Shown here piece by piece: positions 53,431-62,694 of a DNA stretch of 64,000 nt. This stretch comes from an uncultured Saprospiraceae bacterium (lineage in GTDB: Bacteria > Bacteroidota > Bacteroidia > Chitinophagales > Saprospiraceae). The position numbers were made by a program, and so were the translations under genes. Where the stretch lies: positions 62,001 through 126,000 of the forward strand of contig CALJOK010000015.1 of assembly GCA_937981555.1 (NCBI GenBank), given 5' to 3'. The notes below the pieces were generated by a model. That model made no database searches. It was not told the DNA's origin and worked only from the letters and a program-made list of their open reading frames with translations. Every line of letters starts with the position of its first letter. The stretch's first letter is position 1.

Positions 53431-54240
53431 TTAACTACCCAATAGCGCTGCATCTCGCATCTCTTTCGACTTTTCTTCTCCCAAATAATTATCAATAATA
53501 TTATGTATTAAATACAAAGAAGGTGTCAATAAAATGGCTACTACAAATTTAAAAATATAATTCACCGTCCCAATCGCAAGTACTAAAACTAGACTCCAAT
53601 TGGCTCCAATATAAAATGCGATTACCAATACCACGAAGCTATCAACGAACTGTGAAATCAAAGTAGAACCTGTTGCTCGTAGCCATAAATAGTTATCTCC
53701 AGTCTTTTCTTTAATCTTATGAAAAGCAAAAACATCTACTAATTGACCAACTAAAAATGCGATGATCGATCCTGCGATAATCCATAAACCTTGACCAAAA
53801 ACTAGTTTAAAAGCATAATTATAATCGCTCACTTTACCTTGAATTTCTTGCTGCTGAATCTCACTCAAATCAGGAGATATATGTGACGTTGGCCAAAACC
53901 CTGCAGGCTCCAAACCAATAGCAAAATAAACCATCACAAAACCATAGGCTATCAATCCAACTGCCAAATAAGACAACATTTTAACTCCTCGCATTCCAAA
54001 ATATTCATTGATAATATCGGTCATGATAAAAACGATAGGCCAAAGTAACGTCCCAGCTGTCAAGGAAAAAGCCAAGTTTTTTTCTCCAAAAAACTCCATG
54101 CTGAAAGGTTCAAATCCTAGTGTTTTCTCTAATGAAAAAATCTTCACTCCTATAAATTCTGCAATGATCGCATTGGCTATAAAAAAGCCTCCGAGAATAA
54201 TAAATAGTCGTGTACCTTTATCTGATAAAATATTTTTCAT
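53431..54240 (-). CDS. yhhQ: Queuosine precursor transporter (YhhQ/DUF165 family)
   Basis: 269 residues with six or seven membrane segments. Family marks: WPIVFIMTDIINEYFGMRG (about 67-85), IAFLVGQLVDVFAFHKIKEK (about 159-178) and LWLRATGSTLISQFVDSFVV (about 186-205). YhhQ imports 7-cyano- or 7-aminomethyl-7-deazaguanine for queuosine in tRNA. A perfect TATATTTG -7 element is at 54333-54326 on the minus strand. The loop after the third segment is longer than in the E. coli protein. Confidence 0.9.
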   Translation of the reverse strand: MKNILSDKGTRLFIILGGFFIANAIIAEFIGVKIFSLEKTLGFEPFSMEFFGEKNLAFSLTAGTLLWPIVFIMTDIINEYFGMRGVKMLSYLAVGLIAYGFVMVYFAIGLEPAGFWPTSHISPDLSEIQQQEIQGKVSDYNYAFKLVFGQGLWIIAGSIIAFLVGQLVDVFAFHKIKEKTGDNYLWLRATGSTLISQFVDSFVVLVIAFYIGANWSLVLVLAIGTVNYIFKFVVAILLTPSLYLIHNIIDNYLGEEKSKEMRDAALLGS

Positions 54241-54380
54241 TTTTTTTATAAATTCAACTTTCTTTTTGATCTAATATCACGTCTTACAATACGAAACCAA
54301 ATTGTGATTAATAATTATTCGATTCCAAATATAAAAAATTTAACTTCGTTCTAGCATTAATTTTTATAAACTAAAACTGT

Positions 54381-55358
54381 ATGATTAAATCAATTCTCCT
54401 AAAATTCTTTTGTCTATTTATCGGTACTTGCTTTTTTTCTATAACAATACATTCCCAAAACTTTGACACACAACTCAACCTACAAGATTCTACTCAAACT
54501 CATATTGTTATTTTAAAAAGTGGAAAAAAAATCAAAGGAAAAATTATCCAAATTCAAAACGAAAAAGTATTCTTTGAAAAGAAAAAAAAGAAAGAGAATA
54601 TCACCCTAACCATATCTGAAATTCGAGAGATTAGAGTGCAAGGTGACCTTCCTTGGAATAAAAAAAAATACGACAGACCATTTCGATATAATCAATATCT
54701 TTTCTACAAAAATACTGGATTCAGTCTACAAGAAGGAGAAAAAAATTATCGCACTTTTATGGGCGCTTCGATGCTTTGGGATAGAGGTCTGACCAATGGT
54801 CTTTCAATTGGGTTAGGTTACAGTTTTCCATTATTATTAAATGTAAACATTAAATTTTCAACGCCTAATCCTGTAAATGGAGCCACTTCTTTTAAGTCTA
54901 ATTTTAGTATCATACCTATTTCATTTTTTGATAATGGAATATTCGTTTTGGAAAATTCTCTGGCACATTCTTTCGGTACACCTGATCGATTTTTCAATAT
55001 TAATGCAGCTAGTTATTTTGTAAAAACTGAACAAGAATTTATTTTTAGGCGTGATTTTATCCCGAAAGTATATTTTTCCATTTCTTTAGGAGGGGGAATA
55101 AGAATGAATGAAAATTGGCAATTTATGATTGAGAATAATATCAATTTTAATTCTCAATTTATTGAAGGAAATTTACTCCCTTCCTTCGGTTTTAATTATG
55201 CGACTACTAAATACAATATTGGTTTTGGATTTCATTCTATTAATAATTTAGGATTTAACCTATATCCAATTATAGAATTTTCTGATGATGACTTAGTGGT
55301 TTTTTCACCTCAAAACTTGAGTCGGTTTCCCTTCTTCACCTTTTCCAAAATCTTTTAG
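54381..55358 (+). CDS. Secreted hypothetical protein with putative barrel-like C-terminal region (paralogue A)
   Basis: 325 residues. Signal peptide about 1-25 (ends TIHSQ). An N-terminal SH3-like or RNA-Sm-like strand set (HIVILKSGKKIKGKIIQIQN, ISEIREIRVQG, about 37-90) is followed from about 110 by alternating Gly/aromatic strands ending FFTFSKIF, suggesting an outer membrane or surface beta-structure. The next gene, 9 nt downstream, is a paralogue with the same layout (QTHLLILKDGEVKYGKILFI, LFYAETGF). No known family is recognised. A TAACTTCG element at 54341-54348 could be the promoter -7 box. Confidence 0.65.
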   Translation: MIKSILLKFFCLFIGTCFFSITIHSQNFDTQLNLQDSTQTHIVILKSGKKIKGKIIQIQNEKVFFEKKKKKENITLTISEIREIRVQGDLPWNKKKYDRPFRYNQYLFYKNTGFSLQEGEKNYRTFMGASMLWDRGLTNGLSIGLGYSFPLLLNVNIKFSTPNPVNGATSFKSNFSIIPISFFDNGIFVLENSLAHSFGTPDRFFNINAASYFVKTEQEFIFRRDFIPKVYFSISLGGGIRMNENWQFMIENNINFNSQFIEGNLLPSFGFNYATTKYNIGFGFHSINNLGFNLYPIIEFSDDDLVVFSPQNLSRFPFFTFSKIF

Positions 55359-55367
55359 AACCTAGCT

Positions 55368-56375
55368 ATGAAAAAATATAACAATATATTTACAATATTC
55401 ATCTTCTGCCTGTTTACTCATTTTTTGAATGGTCAAGTTTTCATTGGCGACTTTGATTTTAATGATGAAGATCAAACTCATCTACTTATTTTAAAAGATG
55501 GTGAAGTGAAATATGGGAAGATTCTTTTTATCGAAAATACTCAACTCCATTTTAAAGAAGATGAAAAAACAGAAACTGTTATTTTTGAACTTTCTGAATT
55601 AAACAAAATTATAGTTGATCAGGAAGAGTTTGATATGAGTTTTCCGGATCACCAGGAATTTGTCCAAGATGATGAACAGAGAAAACATGATTCCGAACCA
55701 CAAATTGTCAAAGGAAATAACCAATTATTTTATGCAGAAACAGGTTTTACTTTATATAAAAGAGAAAAAGAATTCACCTCAACTTTGGGGCTCATCCACA
55801 CTTTTGATTATGGATTAAATGATGCGGTGACGCTTGGTTTTGGGTTCTCTAATTTTGGGCATATTATTTTTCATACTAAGTTCAATTATATCCATGGACA
55901 TGATAGTTCCAAATTCAGAGCTGGTTTTGACATCAAAGCTGTTGGAAAACCTGAACGTACTTTTATCCAATTTGAAAATCGAGAAATTCTAGGTTGGACA
56001 GGATTTATAAATGTTGCAGGTTATTTTTCATACGGAACGTCAGATCGAAATGCACATATAGCTTTAAATCTTGCAACAGTTTTTGAGCCATTAGATTTTC
56101 TTGACAATGTGCTCGTTAAGTTTAGTTTTGGAGGAACGGTAAGAATTGGGCGACATTGGAAAATCATTTATGAAAATTCTTTTGGTGCTTTTGAAACGAG
56201 AAATAGTTCCCTCTTTGGTATTTTTTCAGGTTTTGGGGCAAGTTGGTTCAATGATAAAAATGTAGTGAAGTTTGGAATTCAATCTTCTTCCAATTTCGGA
56301 TTCTTTAATTTCCCAATTCAAGAATTTAATCAAAATAATCCATTGCCATTTATTTCCTATTCTCGATATTTTTGA
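55368..56375 (+). CDS. Secreted hypothetical protein (paralogue B)
   Basis: 335 residues. Signal peptide about 1-22. It mirrors the preceding protein: THLLILKDGEVKYGKI, then an acidic spacer (residues about 85-115, rich in Asp, Glu and His) not found in paralogue A, then QLFYAETGFTLYKREKEF, LGLIHTFDYGLNDAVTLGFG and a C-terminus FISYSRYF. Both end in aromatic residues, as outer membrane barrels often do. The 9-nt gap indicates co-transcription. Function unknown. Confidence 0.65.
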   Translation: MKKYNNIFTIFIFCLFTHFLNGQVFIGDFDFNDEDQTHLLILKDGEVKYGKILFIENTQLHFKEDEKTETVIFELSELNKIIVDQEEFDMSFPDHQEFVQDDEQRKHDSEPQIVKGNNQLFYAETGFTLYKREKEFTSTLGLIHTFDYGLNDAVTLGFGFSNFGHIIFHTKFNYIHGHDSSKFRAGFDIKAVGKPERTFIQFENREILGWTGFINVAGYFSYGTSDRNAHIALNLATVFEPLDFLDNVLVKFSFGGTVRIGRHWKIIYENSFGAFETRNSSLFGIFSGFGASWFNDKNVVKFGIQSSSNFGFFNFPIQEFNQNNPLPFISYSRYF

Positions 56376-56548
56376 TTTAGTATCATTTAAATCATCATAA
56401 ATAAAAGGTTTATTTTTTCTAAAAAATAAACCGAAAGACATTGAACGATTACATATCTTTGCGGTTATATTTTTATAAAAAATTCTTCTTTGGCAATTTT
56501 TGTAATTCAGTAAAAGATCAAAATTAGCCGAAGAATCAAAATAATATA

Positions 56549-58405
56549 ATGGCAAAAATTTCAATTAATATAAAAGAGGGGAAAGTCGATAAAGTTAGCG
56601 ATATCATTGTCGGGATTGATTTGGGTACGACCAATAGTTTGGTGGCATACATCAAAGATGGAAAAGCAGTTGCGGTCAAAGGCAAAGATGGAAAAAGTAC
56701 ACTTGTTCCATCTATCGTTCATTTTGGAAAAGACGGCGGAATTATCGTAGGGGAAGAAGCTAGAGAAAAACTCATCAGCGATCCTACCAATACGATTTAT
56801 TCTGTCAAAAGATTAATGGGAAAATCTTACGATGATGTTGAGAATTTCGAGCAATATTTTGGTTATAAAATTATTGATGAAGACACCGAAAGTTTAGTTA
56901 AAGTTAGAGTTGACGACAAATTCTATACACCAATCGGACTCAGCGCTGAAATTCTTAAATCACTTAAGCATCGTATCGAAAAAGATCTTGGAGAGAAAAT
57001 AAACAAAGCGGTGATCACCGTCCCAGCTTACTTCAACGATTCTCAAAGACAAGCCACTAGAGATGCTGGAAAATTAGCAGGTCTAGATGTTTTGAGAATT
57101 GTAAATGAACCAACTGCTGCAAGTTTAGCTTACGGAATTGGACTTGATCCAGAAGAAACTAGAACGATTGCAGTTTACGATTTAGGTGGAGGAACATTCG
57201 ACATTTCTATTTTACAAATCCAAAATGGCATTTTCGAAGTACTGTCAACCAATGGAGATACTTTCCTTGGTGGCGATGATTTTGATCGAGCGATTATTGA
57301 TTTTTGGGTAAAAGAAAATAATCTTGATCCAACCCTTTTAAATCAAAATAAAGAACTCGCTCAAGCTATTCGATTGGAAGCAGAACATGCCAAAAAATCA
57401 TTGACTGATGCAGGTGATTTTTCCAGCTCAATTGAAAATTTACAATTAAATATAACGAAGGCTCAATTTGAAGAATTGACACAATCACTCGTTCAGCGAA
57501 CTTTAGATTGTTGTAAAAATGCATTGACTGATGCAGAAATTTCTGTTGAAAAAATAGATCATATTGTCATGGTCGGAGGTTCAACAAGAATTCCGCAAGT
57601 ACAAAATTCTGTGGCTAGTTTTTTTGGAAAAACACTTTTCAACGAATTAAATCCTGATGAAGTAGTTGCCCTTGGTGCAGCCATTCAAGCAGATGTTTTA
57701 GCTGGGAATCAAAAAGATATTTTATTGCTCGATGTCACTCCGTTATCACTAGGAATTGAAACGGTGGGAGGATTGATGGATACAATTATCCCTCGAAATT
57801 CTAAAGTGCCTAACAAAGCAGGCAGACAATATACCACTTCTGTTGATGGTCAAAAAAATCTAAAAGTGGCCGTTTATCAAGGAGAAAGAGATTTAGTAAA
57901 TGACAATCGGAAGTTGGGAGAATTTATTTTAAAAGGTATTCCTCCTATGCCTGCAGGCTTGCCAAAAATCGAAATTCAATTTATTCTTAACGCTGATGGA
58001 ATTTTAAAAGTCAAAGCAAAAGAACTGCGTTCAAATGTCGAAACTGAAATTGAAATCAAATCTCAATATGGTTTATCTGAAGAAGAGATGGCTCAAATGC
58101 TGATCGATTCAATACAAAATGCAGAAGCTGATATGAAGATTAGAGGATTGTTGGAAGCTCGAAATGAAGCCAATAATATTTTACTTTCGTCCGATAAATT
58201 TTTGCATCAAAATGAGGAAATTTTATCCGAAGAAGAAAAAACAGAGACAAAGACATTGATTGAAAATTTAAAACAATCAGTCAATGGAGGTGATAAAGAT
58301 GCGATCAATAAAGCGATGGATGATTTAAATACTTTCACTTCTCCCCTCGCCCATCGAGCAATGGATGTGAATATTCAAAAAGCAATGAAAGGGAAAAAGG
58401 TTTAG
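56549..58405 (+). CDS. hscA: Hsp70-type Fe-S assembly chaperone HscA
   Basis: 618 residues. The nucleotide-binding domain shows [20 protein letters not shown] (about 19-38), [20 protein letters not shown] (about 154-173) and [14 protein letters not shown] (about 210-223). It is shorter than DnaK, has an N-terminal extension before GIDLGTTNS, and the substrate domain start [18 protein letters not shown] plus [11 protein letters not shown] are like HscA rather than DnaK. HscA works with HscB in moving Fe-S clusters off IscU. No isc gene is adjacent, so the assignment to HscA rests on sequence alone. A TATCTTTG -7-like element lies at 56454-56461. Confidence 0.8.
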   Translation: MAKISINIKEGKVDKVSDIIVGIDLGTTNSLVAYIKDGKAVAVKGKDGKSTLVPSIVHFGKDGGIIVGEEAREKLISDPTNTIYSVKRLMGKSYDDVENFEQYFGYKIIDEDTESLVKVRVDDKFYTPIGLSAEILKSLKHRIEKDLGEKINKAVITVPAYFNDSQRQATRDAGKLAGLDVLRIVNEPTAASLAYGIGLDPEETRTIAVYDLGGGTFDISILQIQNGIFEVLSTNGDTFLGGDDFDRAIIDFWVKENNLDPTLLNQNKELAQAIRLEAEHAKKSLTDAGDFSSSIENLQLNITKAQFEELTQSLVQRTLDCCKNALTDAEISVEKIDHIVMVGGSTRIPQVQNSVASFFGKTLFNELNPDEVVALGAAIQADVLAGNQKDILLLDVTPLSLGIETVGGLMDTIIPRNSKVPNKAGRQYTTSVDGQKNLKVAVYQGERDLVNDNRKLGEFILKGIPPMPAGLPKIEIQFILNADGILKVKAKELRSNVETEIEIKSQYGLSEEEMAQMLIDSIQNAEADMKIRGLLEARNEANNILLSSDKFLHQNEEILSEEEKTETKTLIENLKQSVNGGDKDAINKAMDDLNTFTSPLAHRAMDVNIQKAMKGKKV

Positions 58406-58422
58406 AAATCTAAAAAAAAATA

Positions 58423-58956
58423 TTATCCTTTTTTTAAGTCTTTAATTATTTCTAGAGAATATTTTTCTGGGAATTCACCATACCATTTTACCAAAGTTTC
58501 TTCTCCCAGATGATCATAAATGAATGAGTACTGAAGTTTAAGTTTTTCTTCTTTTTCATTTTTCATTCCCTCTGGGTCGCTCTTCATTTTCTTATAATAA
58601 TCCTCCTTATCAGCTTTGCTAGTTGGAGAGTGATCAATAAAAAACCCAAAATTCTCTTGGCAAAATTTCCTGTAATCAACCGTAAAAAGAATAAAAGTGT
58701 GCCACATCTCATCAACGATCAAGAGAGACTCATCAACAAATAAAGTGATCTTTTTTTCTCCTGAATTTAAGTTCTGTTGCTTACTTGAAGCAAGTAGCCA
58801 TAACCATTTCTTAGTTTCTTCAAATATGTCACTAGACGCTTCCCAATCCAAATCAAAATGATCCATAAATCGGTAAACTATATCTTCATTTTGATAAGCC
58901 AACACTTCTGACAATGGTTTAATTTCAATAGTATTCTCCGTATTTACAAAATCCAT
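58423..58956 (-). CDS. DUF1399/GRDP-like protein downstream of a small peptide gene
   Basis: 177 residues, no signal peptide or membrane segment. The core DEMWHTFILFTVDYRKFCQE (82-101) followed by FGFFIDHSP (103-111) matches the conserved WH...F..DY..FC...F..FI.H.P pattern of the glycine-rich-domain-protein-like (DUF1399) family, with W85, H86, D94, Y95, C99 and H109. The rest is helical. No biochemical role is known to me. It is preceded on the same strand by a 46-residue peptide gene and a terminator-like hairpin, suggesting a function tied to that peptide, for example its modification, binding or immunity. This is inference. Confidence 0.65.
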   Translation of the reverse strand: MDFVNTENTIEIKPLSEVLAYQNEDIVYRFMDHFDLDWEASSDIFEETKKWLWLLASSKQQNLNSGEKKITLFVDESLLIVDEMWHTFILFTVDYRKFCQENFGFFIDHSPTSKADKEDYYKKMKSDPEGMKNEKEEKLKLQYSFIYDHLGEETLVKWYGEFPEKYSLEIIKDLKKG

Positions 58957-59034
58957 TTTATTTAATTAAAGATTAATCAATTGAGTATCGATGATACAAT
59001 TTTCAATATTTAAAATGCTATTAAACAAAAAAGT

Positions 59035-59063
59035 AAGAGGTGGAATTTATAATTCCACCTCTT
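59035..59063 (-). terminator. Perfect hairpin terminator/attenuator after the small peptide gene
   Basis: AAGAGGTGGAATT (59035-59047) and AATTCCACCTCTT (59051-59063) form a perfect 13-bp stem with a 3-nt loop. On the minus strand it starts 5 nt after the peptide stop and is followed by ACTTTTTT. It separates the peptide gene from the DUF1399-like gene 78 nt further on, so the latter would be made by read-through. Confidence 0.85.
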
Positions 59064-59068
59064 GTTTT

Positions 59069-59209
59069 TTAACTACATCCGCCAAGGCAGAATGGTGGCG
59101 GATCACTTTTCCCTCCACCTTTCGTGTTTTTCTTGATTAACGAATCAATTAATTGAGCTTTGCTCATTTTCTTTTTGAAATCTTGAATTTTTAATGAATT
59201 CTTTTTCAT
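59069..59209 (-). CDS. Small peptide, candidate RiPP precursor
   Basis: 46 residues read directly from the minus strand. Residues 1-30 form a Lys-rich helical leader-like part (MKKNSLKIQDFKKKMSKAQL onward), residues 31-33 are GGG, and the tail KSDPPPFCLGGCS holds three Pro, two Cys and two Ser. Leader, Gly motif and short Cys-rich core resemble Bacteroidota RiPP precursors with a double-glycine site. No modifying enzyme (LanB/C, radical SAM, YcaO) is in the window. It has its own promoter-like sequence and terminator, which supports a real, highly transcribed gene. A promoter with a long leader lies upstream. Alternative: a regulatory or toxin-like peptide. Confidence 0.6.
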   Translation of the reverse strand: MKKNSLKIQDFKKKMSKAQLIDSLIKKNTKGGGKSDPPPFCLGGCS

Positions 59210-59814
59210 CTTTTAAAAAGTTTTAAGTGTTTGTAAAATAAAATACCAACTAAGGGGATATTAAATAGAGATTCTTAAAGCAAAAAAGCTTCATGAAAAT
59301 CATAATTAATCAATGGGTGATTGAATGATTCATTTTAGTCATAAAATGAAAATTCAAATCTAATTACTTGAGTAGATTAAGGTTATTATAGGGTGTATGT
59401 TATCCTCAAGTAATTGAGAACTTAGTTATTTTAGGTAATTTAAAATCTATAAAAAACGAAGATTGTCAGGGAATCCTCTAAGAAGTGAAATTGAATTTAG
59501 GTAAGAATTAATGGTTATGTTTTAGTATTCATTTCTAGCTTCTGTAATATCAAAGCTAATTCGTTTTATTAGAAAAAACAAATATTTATAATTTTTTTTA
59601 ATATAAAATTTTGGCATTAAAAAATAAGTGCATGCGAACCGTGTTTTATTTAATACATAAATAAACGTTAAATATCTAAATTCAAGTTATCTAGCTTAAA
59701 TTTTGCTTTATTAATGAAGTAAAGAAGTCTAAACCACTTTCTTTTAGCAAAATCAATGTTTTATTTTTGCTAGTCCAAATAAAACTCATTACATATTTTT
59801 AATTATATTTAGAT
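59210..59814. other. 605-nt gap: long leader of the small peptide gene
   Basis: No further gene is visible on either strand. TAATTACTTGAG (59361-59372) and CTCAAGTAATT (59405-59415) form an inverted repeat with a 32-nt loop inside the predicted 5' leader of the peptide mRNA. CAAATCTA at 59355-59362 is a second perfect minus-strand -7 element without a good -33. On the plus strand the last part should hold the promoter of the serine hydrolase-like gene, but I cannot place it. Confidence 0.5.
59551..59581 (-). promoter_or_regulatory. Promoter reading toward the small peptide gene
   Basis: On the minus strand TTTG ending at 59579, a 20-nt spacer and TAGCTTTG (59558-59551) match the Bacteroidota consensus exactly. 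The transcript would have a leader of about 335 nt before the peptide ATG at 59209. Confidence 0.5.
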
Positions 59815-60942
59815 ATGAGAAAAACTATTTTTCTATTTTTATTTTCCCTTCTTTTTGTTTCCAATCTTTGGTCTCAGGATAGAGCTAATTTGCAAAAGCA
59901 AATTGAAAAAATTATTCATTATGATACTGAAATTAAATTCTCAGAAACACCTGGCTTTATCATTGGAGTAAAATATCAAGATTCTGTTTTCTATTTTGGT
60001 TATGGCTCTATCTCTAAAGAGTTTAAGCAAGTTCCTGATGAAAAAACGATTTTTGAGATAGGAGGTTTGACCAAAACTTTTACCAGTTCATTGGTAAGCC
60101 TTTTGGTGGAAGAAGGGAAAATGGAATTTGAAAAACCATTGAATGATTACTTCTCTGCTTCAGAAAAAAATGAAGAAACTCAACTGATCACAATTGATCA
60201 ATTATTGACGCATACTTCTCGATTACCTCGAATGCCAATAGAATTTGGCGTAAAAGAAATTGAAGAAAATAATCCATATGCTCATTATACGAAGCAAGAT
60301 TTAATGGATTTCTACAAAGAGTATATTCCACTTGAACCTAAAAAGAAGAGAAAAGAAAAAAAGAAAAATAAGGACAACTATTCTTATTCTCATCTAAATT
60401 ATGCCTTAGTGGAAATGGCAATTGAGTCTAGCCAAAATAGTAATTTTGAAAATCTTTTGACAGACAAAATCTTAGCACCAATCGAAATGAATGATACTCG
60501 GGTTAAGTTATCGGAAGATCAGAAAAAACGTTTGGCAACTGGGTATACTACAAGTGGTCAATCGACGCCGCCTTGGACATTTCAATCTTTCAAAGCATCC
60601 GAAGGTCTGAAGTCTACCGCTCAAGATTTAATTAAGTTTGCAGAAGTTCATATGGGAGAAAGTAACTCAAGATTGACCAAAGCATTTTATGCAACACATG
60701 AAGGAAGGAAAACAACTAGTCGAAATAAAAAAGTTACCTCTGCACGCGGATGGCATGTAATTTCTCCAAAAAATTATTACGATATTGTTCTTCATACAGG
60801 TAATACTAATGGTCATCGATCCTATTTAGCTTTTGTCAAAGAGAGCGAAACAGCTGTGGTGATTTTGACGAATTCAGAGCACAATCTTTATAACTTAGGA
60901 TATTATATTTTAAGAATGTTGAATAATAATTGGATGAAGTAA
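59815..60942 (+). CDS. Serine hydrolase/beta-lactamase-like protein lacking the catalytic serine
   Basis: 375 residues. Signal peptide 1-20. The fold of class C beta-lactamase-like serine hydrolases is evident: IFEIGGLTKTFTSSLVSLLV (79-98), THTSRLPRMP (132-141), the YSHLNYAL segment (191-198) and HTGNTNGHRSY (327-337). However, the SxxK motif is altered: G84 (codon GGT) occupies the serine position before T86-K87, and the usual YxN reads Y191-S-H193. The protein is therefore probably not a hydrolase of the usual type. A Lys-rich insertion (KKKRKEKKKNKDN, about 176-188) sits before YSH. It may be a binding protein or decoy. Frame and length are intact. Confidence 0.75.
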   Translation: MRKTIFLFLFSLLFVSNLWSQDRANLQKQIEKIIHYDTEIKFSETPGFIIGVKYQDSVFYFGYGSISKEFKQVPDEKTIFEIGGLTKTFTSSLVSLLVEEGKMEFEKPLNDYFSASEKNEETQLITIDQLLTHTSRLPRMPIEFGVKEIEENNPYAHYTKQDLMDFYKEYIPLEPKKKRKEKKKNKDNYSYSHLNYALVEMAIESSQNSNFENLLTDKILAPIEMNDTRVKLSEDQKKRLATGYTTSGQSTPPWTFQSFKASEGLKSTAQDLIKFAEVHMGESNSRLTKAFYATHEGRKTTSRNKKVTSARGWHVISPKNYYDIVLHTGNTNGHRSYLAFVKESETAVVILTNSEHNLYNLGYYILRMLNNNWMK

Positions 60943-61068
60943 AAAATCAAAATAGGAATCAAAATTAAAACTCCACAACTTTATTTTATTCAAATAAAAT
61001 CATCACTTTTGATTTTGATTGCCTTCCAATAAAGGCATGTTTTGATTAAACAAACATAACCACTTACA

Positions 61069-61980
61069 ATGTCTAGCGAAATAAACCCCTCGCCTACTGC
61101 TCAAAAAAAACGAATACTTTTTATTGTAAATCCGTTTTCTGGAATTAGTAAAAAAGGAAAATTAGCTCAACAAATTGAGCAACACTTGGATACCCATCTT
61201 TTCGATTTCGAAATAAAAAATACTCAAGCTGCTGGCCACGCAACGGAACTTGCGAGAGAAGCCATGTCGCAAAATTTTGATCTGGTGGTTGCCGTTGGTG
61301 GCGATGGATCCGTCAATGAAGTAGCAGCTGCACTTATCGATTCAAAAACTATTTTAGGAATAATTCCAGCAGGTTCAGGTAATGGATTTGCTCGGCATTT
61401 AGGATTAAGCACTAATATTGTCAAAGCAATTCAACAGCTTAATCATGGAAAAATACTGCGCATTGATACAGTCAAAATGAATGGACGACCGTTTGTCAAT
61501 TTAGCAGGATTAGGATTTGATGGATGGGTTTCTTATAAATTAAAGCAAAGTAAATTTCGAGGTTTTTTGGGTTATGGAAAAATCGTAACTCAGGAATCAT
61601 TTAAGTTTAAGCCTCAAACTTATCAAATAAATATTGATGGGAAAATTCTGGAGGAGGAATGTCTTTGTTTGGAAATTGTAAATGCACCAATGTTTGGATA
61701 TAATTTTGAGATTGCTCCTCACGCAAAATTCAATGATGGAATCTTAGAAATGGTAGTAGTCAAAAAAATGACTCCTTGGAAGTTTCCACAATTAGCTTGG
61801 CATTCTTATCAAAAAACAATCAATGAAAGTGGTTTGACAAAATGCTATTCTGGAAAAAATATTAAAGTAAAAATTGTGGAAGAAACGCCAGTCCATATGG
61901 ATGGAGAAGGAATGTTAGTAAATGAAGATTTAGAATTTTCTATTAATCCTTTATCTTTGTCGGTGTGGGTTCCGAAATAG
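61069..61980 (+). CDS. YegS/diacylglycerol kinase family lipid kinase
   Basis: 303 residues. The catalytic domain starts at RILFIVNPFSGISKKGKLAQ (about 14-33) and has the nucleotide loop VVAVGGDGSVNEVAAAL (about 73-89), then IPAGSGNGFARHLGL (about 98-112). The C-terminal beta-sandwich shows LAGLGFDGWVSYKLK and the HMDGEGM motif (about 277-283). It phosphorylates a lipid such as diacylglycerol, or possibly a sphingoid base, at the inner membrane. It leads a run of four genes in the same direction with gaps of 53, 16 and 20 nt. Confidence 0.9.
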   Translation: MSSEINPSPTAQKKRILFIVNPFSGISKKGKLAQQIEQHLDTHLFDFEIKNTQAAGHATELAREAMSQNFDLVVAVGGDGSVNEVAAALIDSKTILGIIPAGSGNGFARHLGLSTNIVKAIQQLNHGKILRIDTVKMNGRPFVNLAGLGFDGWVSYKLKQSKFRGFLGYGKIVTQESFKFKPQTYQINIDGKILEEECLCLEIVNAPMFGYNFEIAPHAKFNDGILEMVVVKKMTPWKFPQLAWHSYQKTINESGLTKCYSGKNIKVKIVEETPVHMDGEGMLVNEDLEFSINPLSLSVWVPK

Positions 61981-62033
61981 TTTTTTCCAAAAAAAATTAG
62001 ATAAAAATCATAGATAAGTTCTAAGACATAATT

Positions 62034-62678
62034 ATGAATAAAGAAGACGATAACGATATCACCTCATGGATTCATCAAAATAGAAATCTGGGTGTGGCCG
62101 AAAATGTGGTTAAAAATGTCATTCCTGAGAAATTTGAGACTTACTTCAAATTGTATTTTCCAATCATTTTCGAAAACGAAGAATATGGACAAATTAAAAA
62201 GATCACCTATTTAGAAATTGCTGAACTAAGCAATCTTTCTTTTGAAGGAAAGTTTAGTGCGAAAAGTTTTCCAAGTTACATTTCTCCTTTTATTACTGCT
62301 TCAGATGAAGATGAATATAAAATGTTGGCCAATTTACAAGCAATATTAGAGGAGGATCAACCGATTATTTTTTATGGATTGGGTGGAGAAAATTTACCAG
62401 AAAAATTTACAGATCCTTGGGCTTCGGTTGGTCAGATAAATAGTTTGACTAATATTGTAAAAGCCATGAATGAATTTGCGAAAATGGAAATCGTCAATTT
62501 TCCGAGCTATATTTCCCCAAAGGATCAAAGTTGGCTGATCGGAAATATCATTTTACAATCAGGAGTTTTAGTGCTGGGATGTGAAGAAGATTTAGCAAAA
62601 AAAATAAGAGCACAATCAGAAATTGAATTTATTGAATTGGAAGCGAGTGATGAGTATTTTGATTTTGGTGAAAAATGA
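62034..62678 (+). CDS. Hypothetical cytoplasmic protein
   Basis: 214 residues, acidic, no signal peptide or membrane segment. Visible stretches are VAENVVKNVIPEKFETYFKL near the N-terminus and FPSYISPF and FPSYISPK repeated about 90 residues apart. No family is recognised. It sits between the lipid kinase and a membrane protein in the same operon, so its role is probably shared with them, but I cannot say what it is. Confidence 0.65.
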   Translation: MNKEDDNDITSWIHQNRNLGVAENVVKNVIPEKFETYFKLYFPIIFENEEYGQIKKITYLEIAELSNLSFEGKFSAKSFPSYISPFITASDEDEYKMLANLQAILEEDQPIIFYGLGGENLPEKFTDPWASVGQINSLTNIVKAMNEFAKMEIVNFPSYISPKDQSWLIGNIILQSGVLVLGCEEDLAKKIRAQSEIEFIELEASDEYFDFGEK

Positions 62679-62694
62679 TGAATCATAAAATAGT

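Noticed and set aside
59210-59814. Further RiPP-like small ORFs or modifying enzyme fragments upstream of the small peptide.
   Set aside because: Scanning by eye found no frame with a leader-like start and Cys-rich end, and no longer frame on either strand.
60945-61045. Inverted repeat made of TCAAAATCAAAA-type arms between the serine hydrolase-like gene and lipid kinase.
   Set aside because: The resemblance to 10423-10500 is real but the arms are low-complexity and poorly paired, so I do not call it a separate element.
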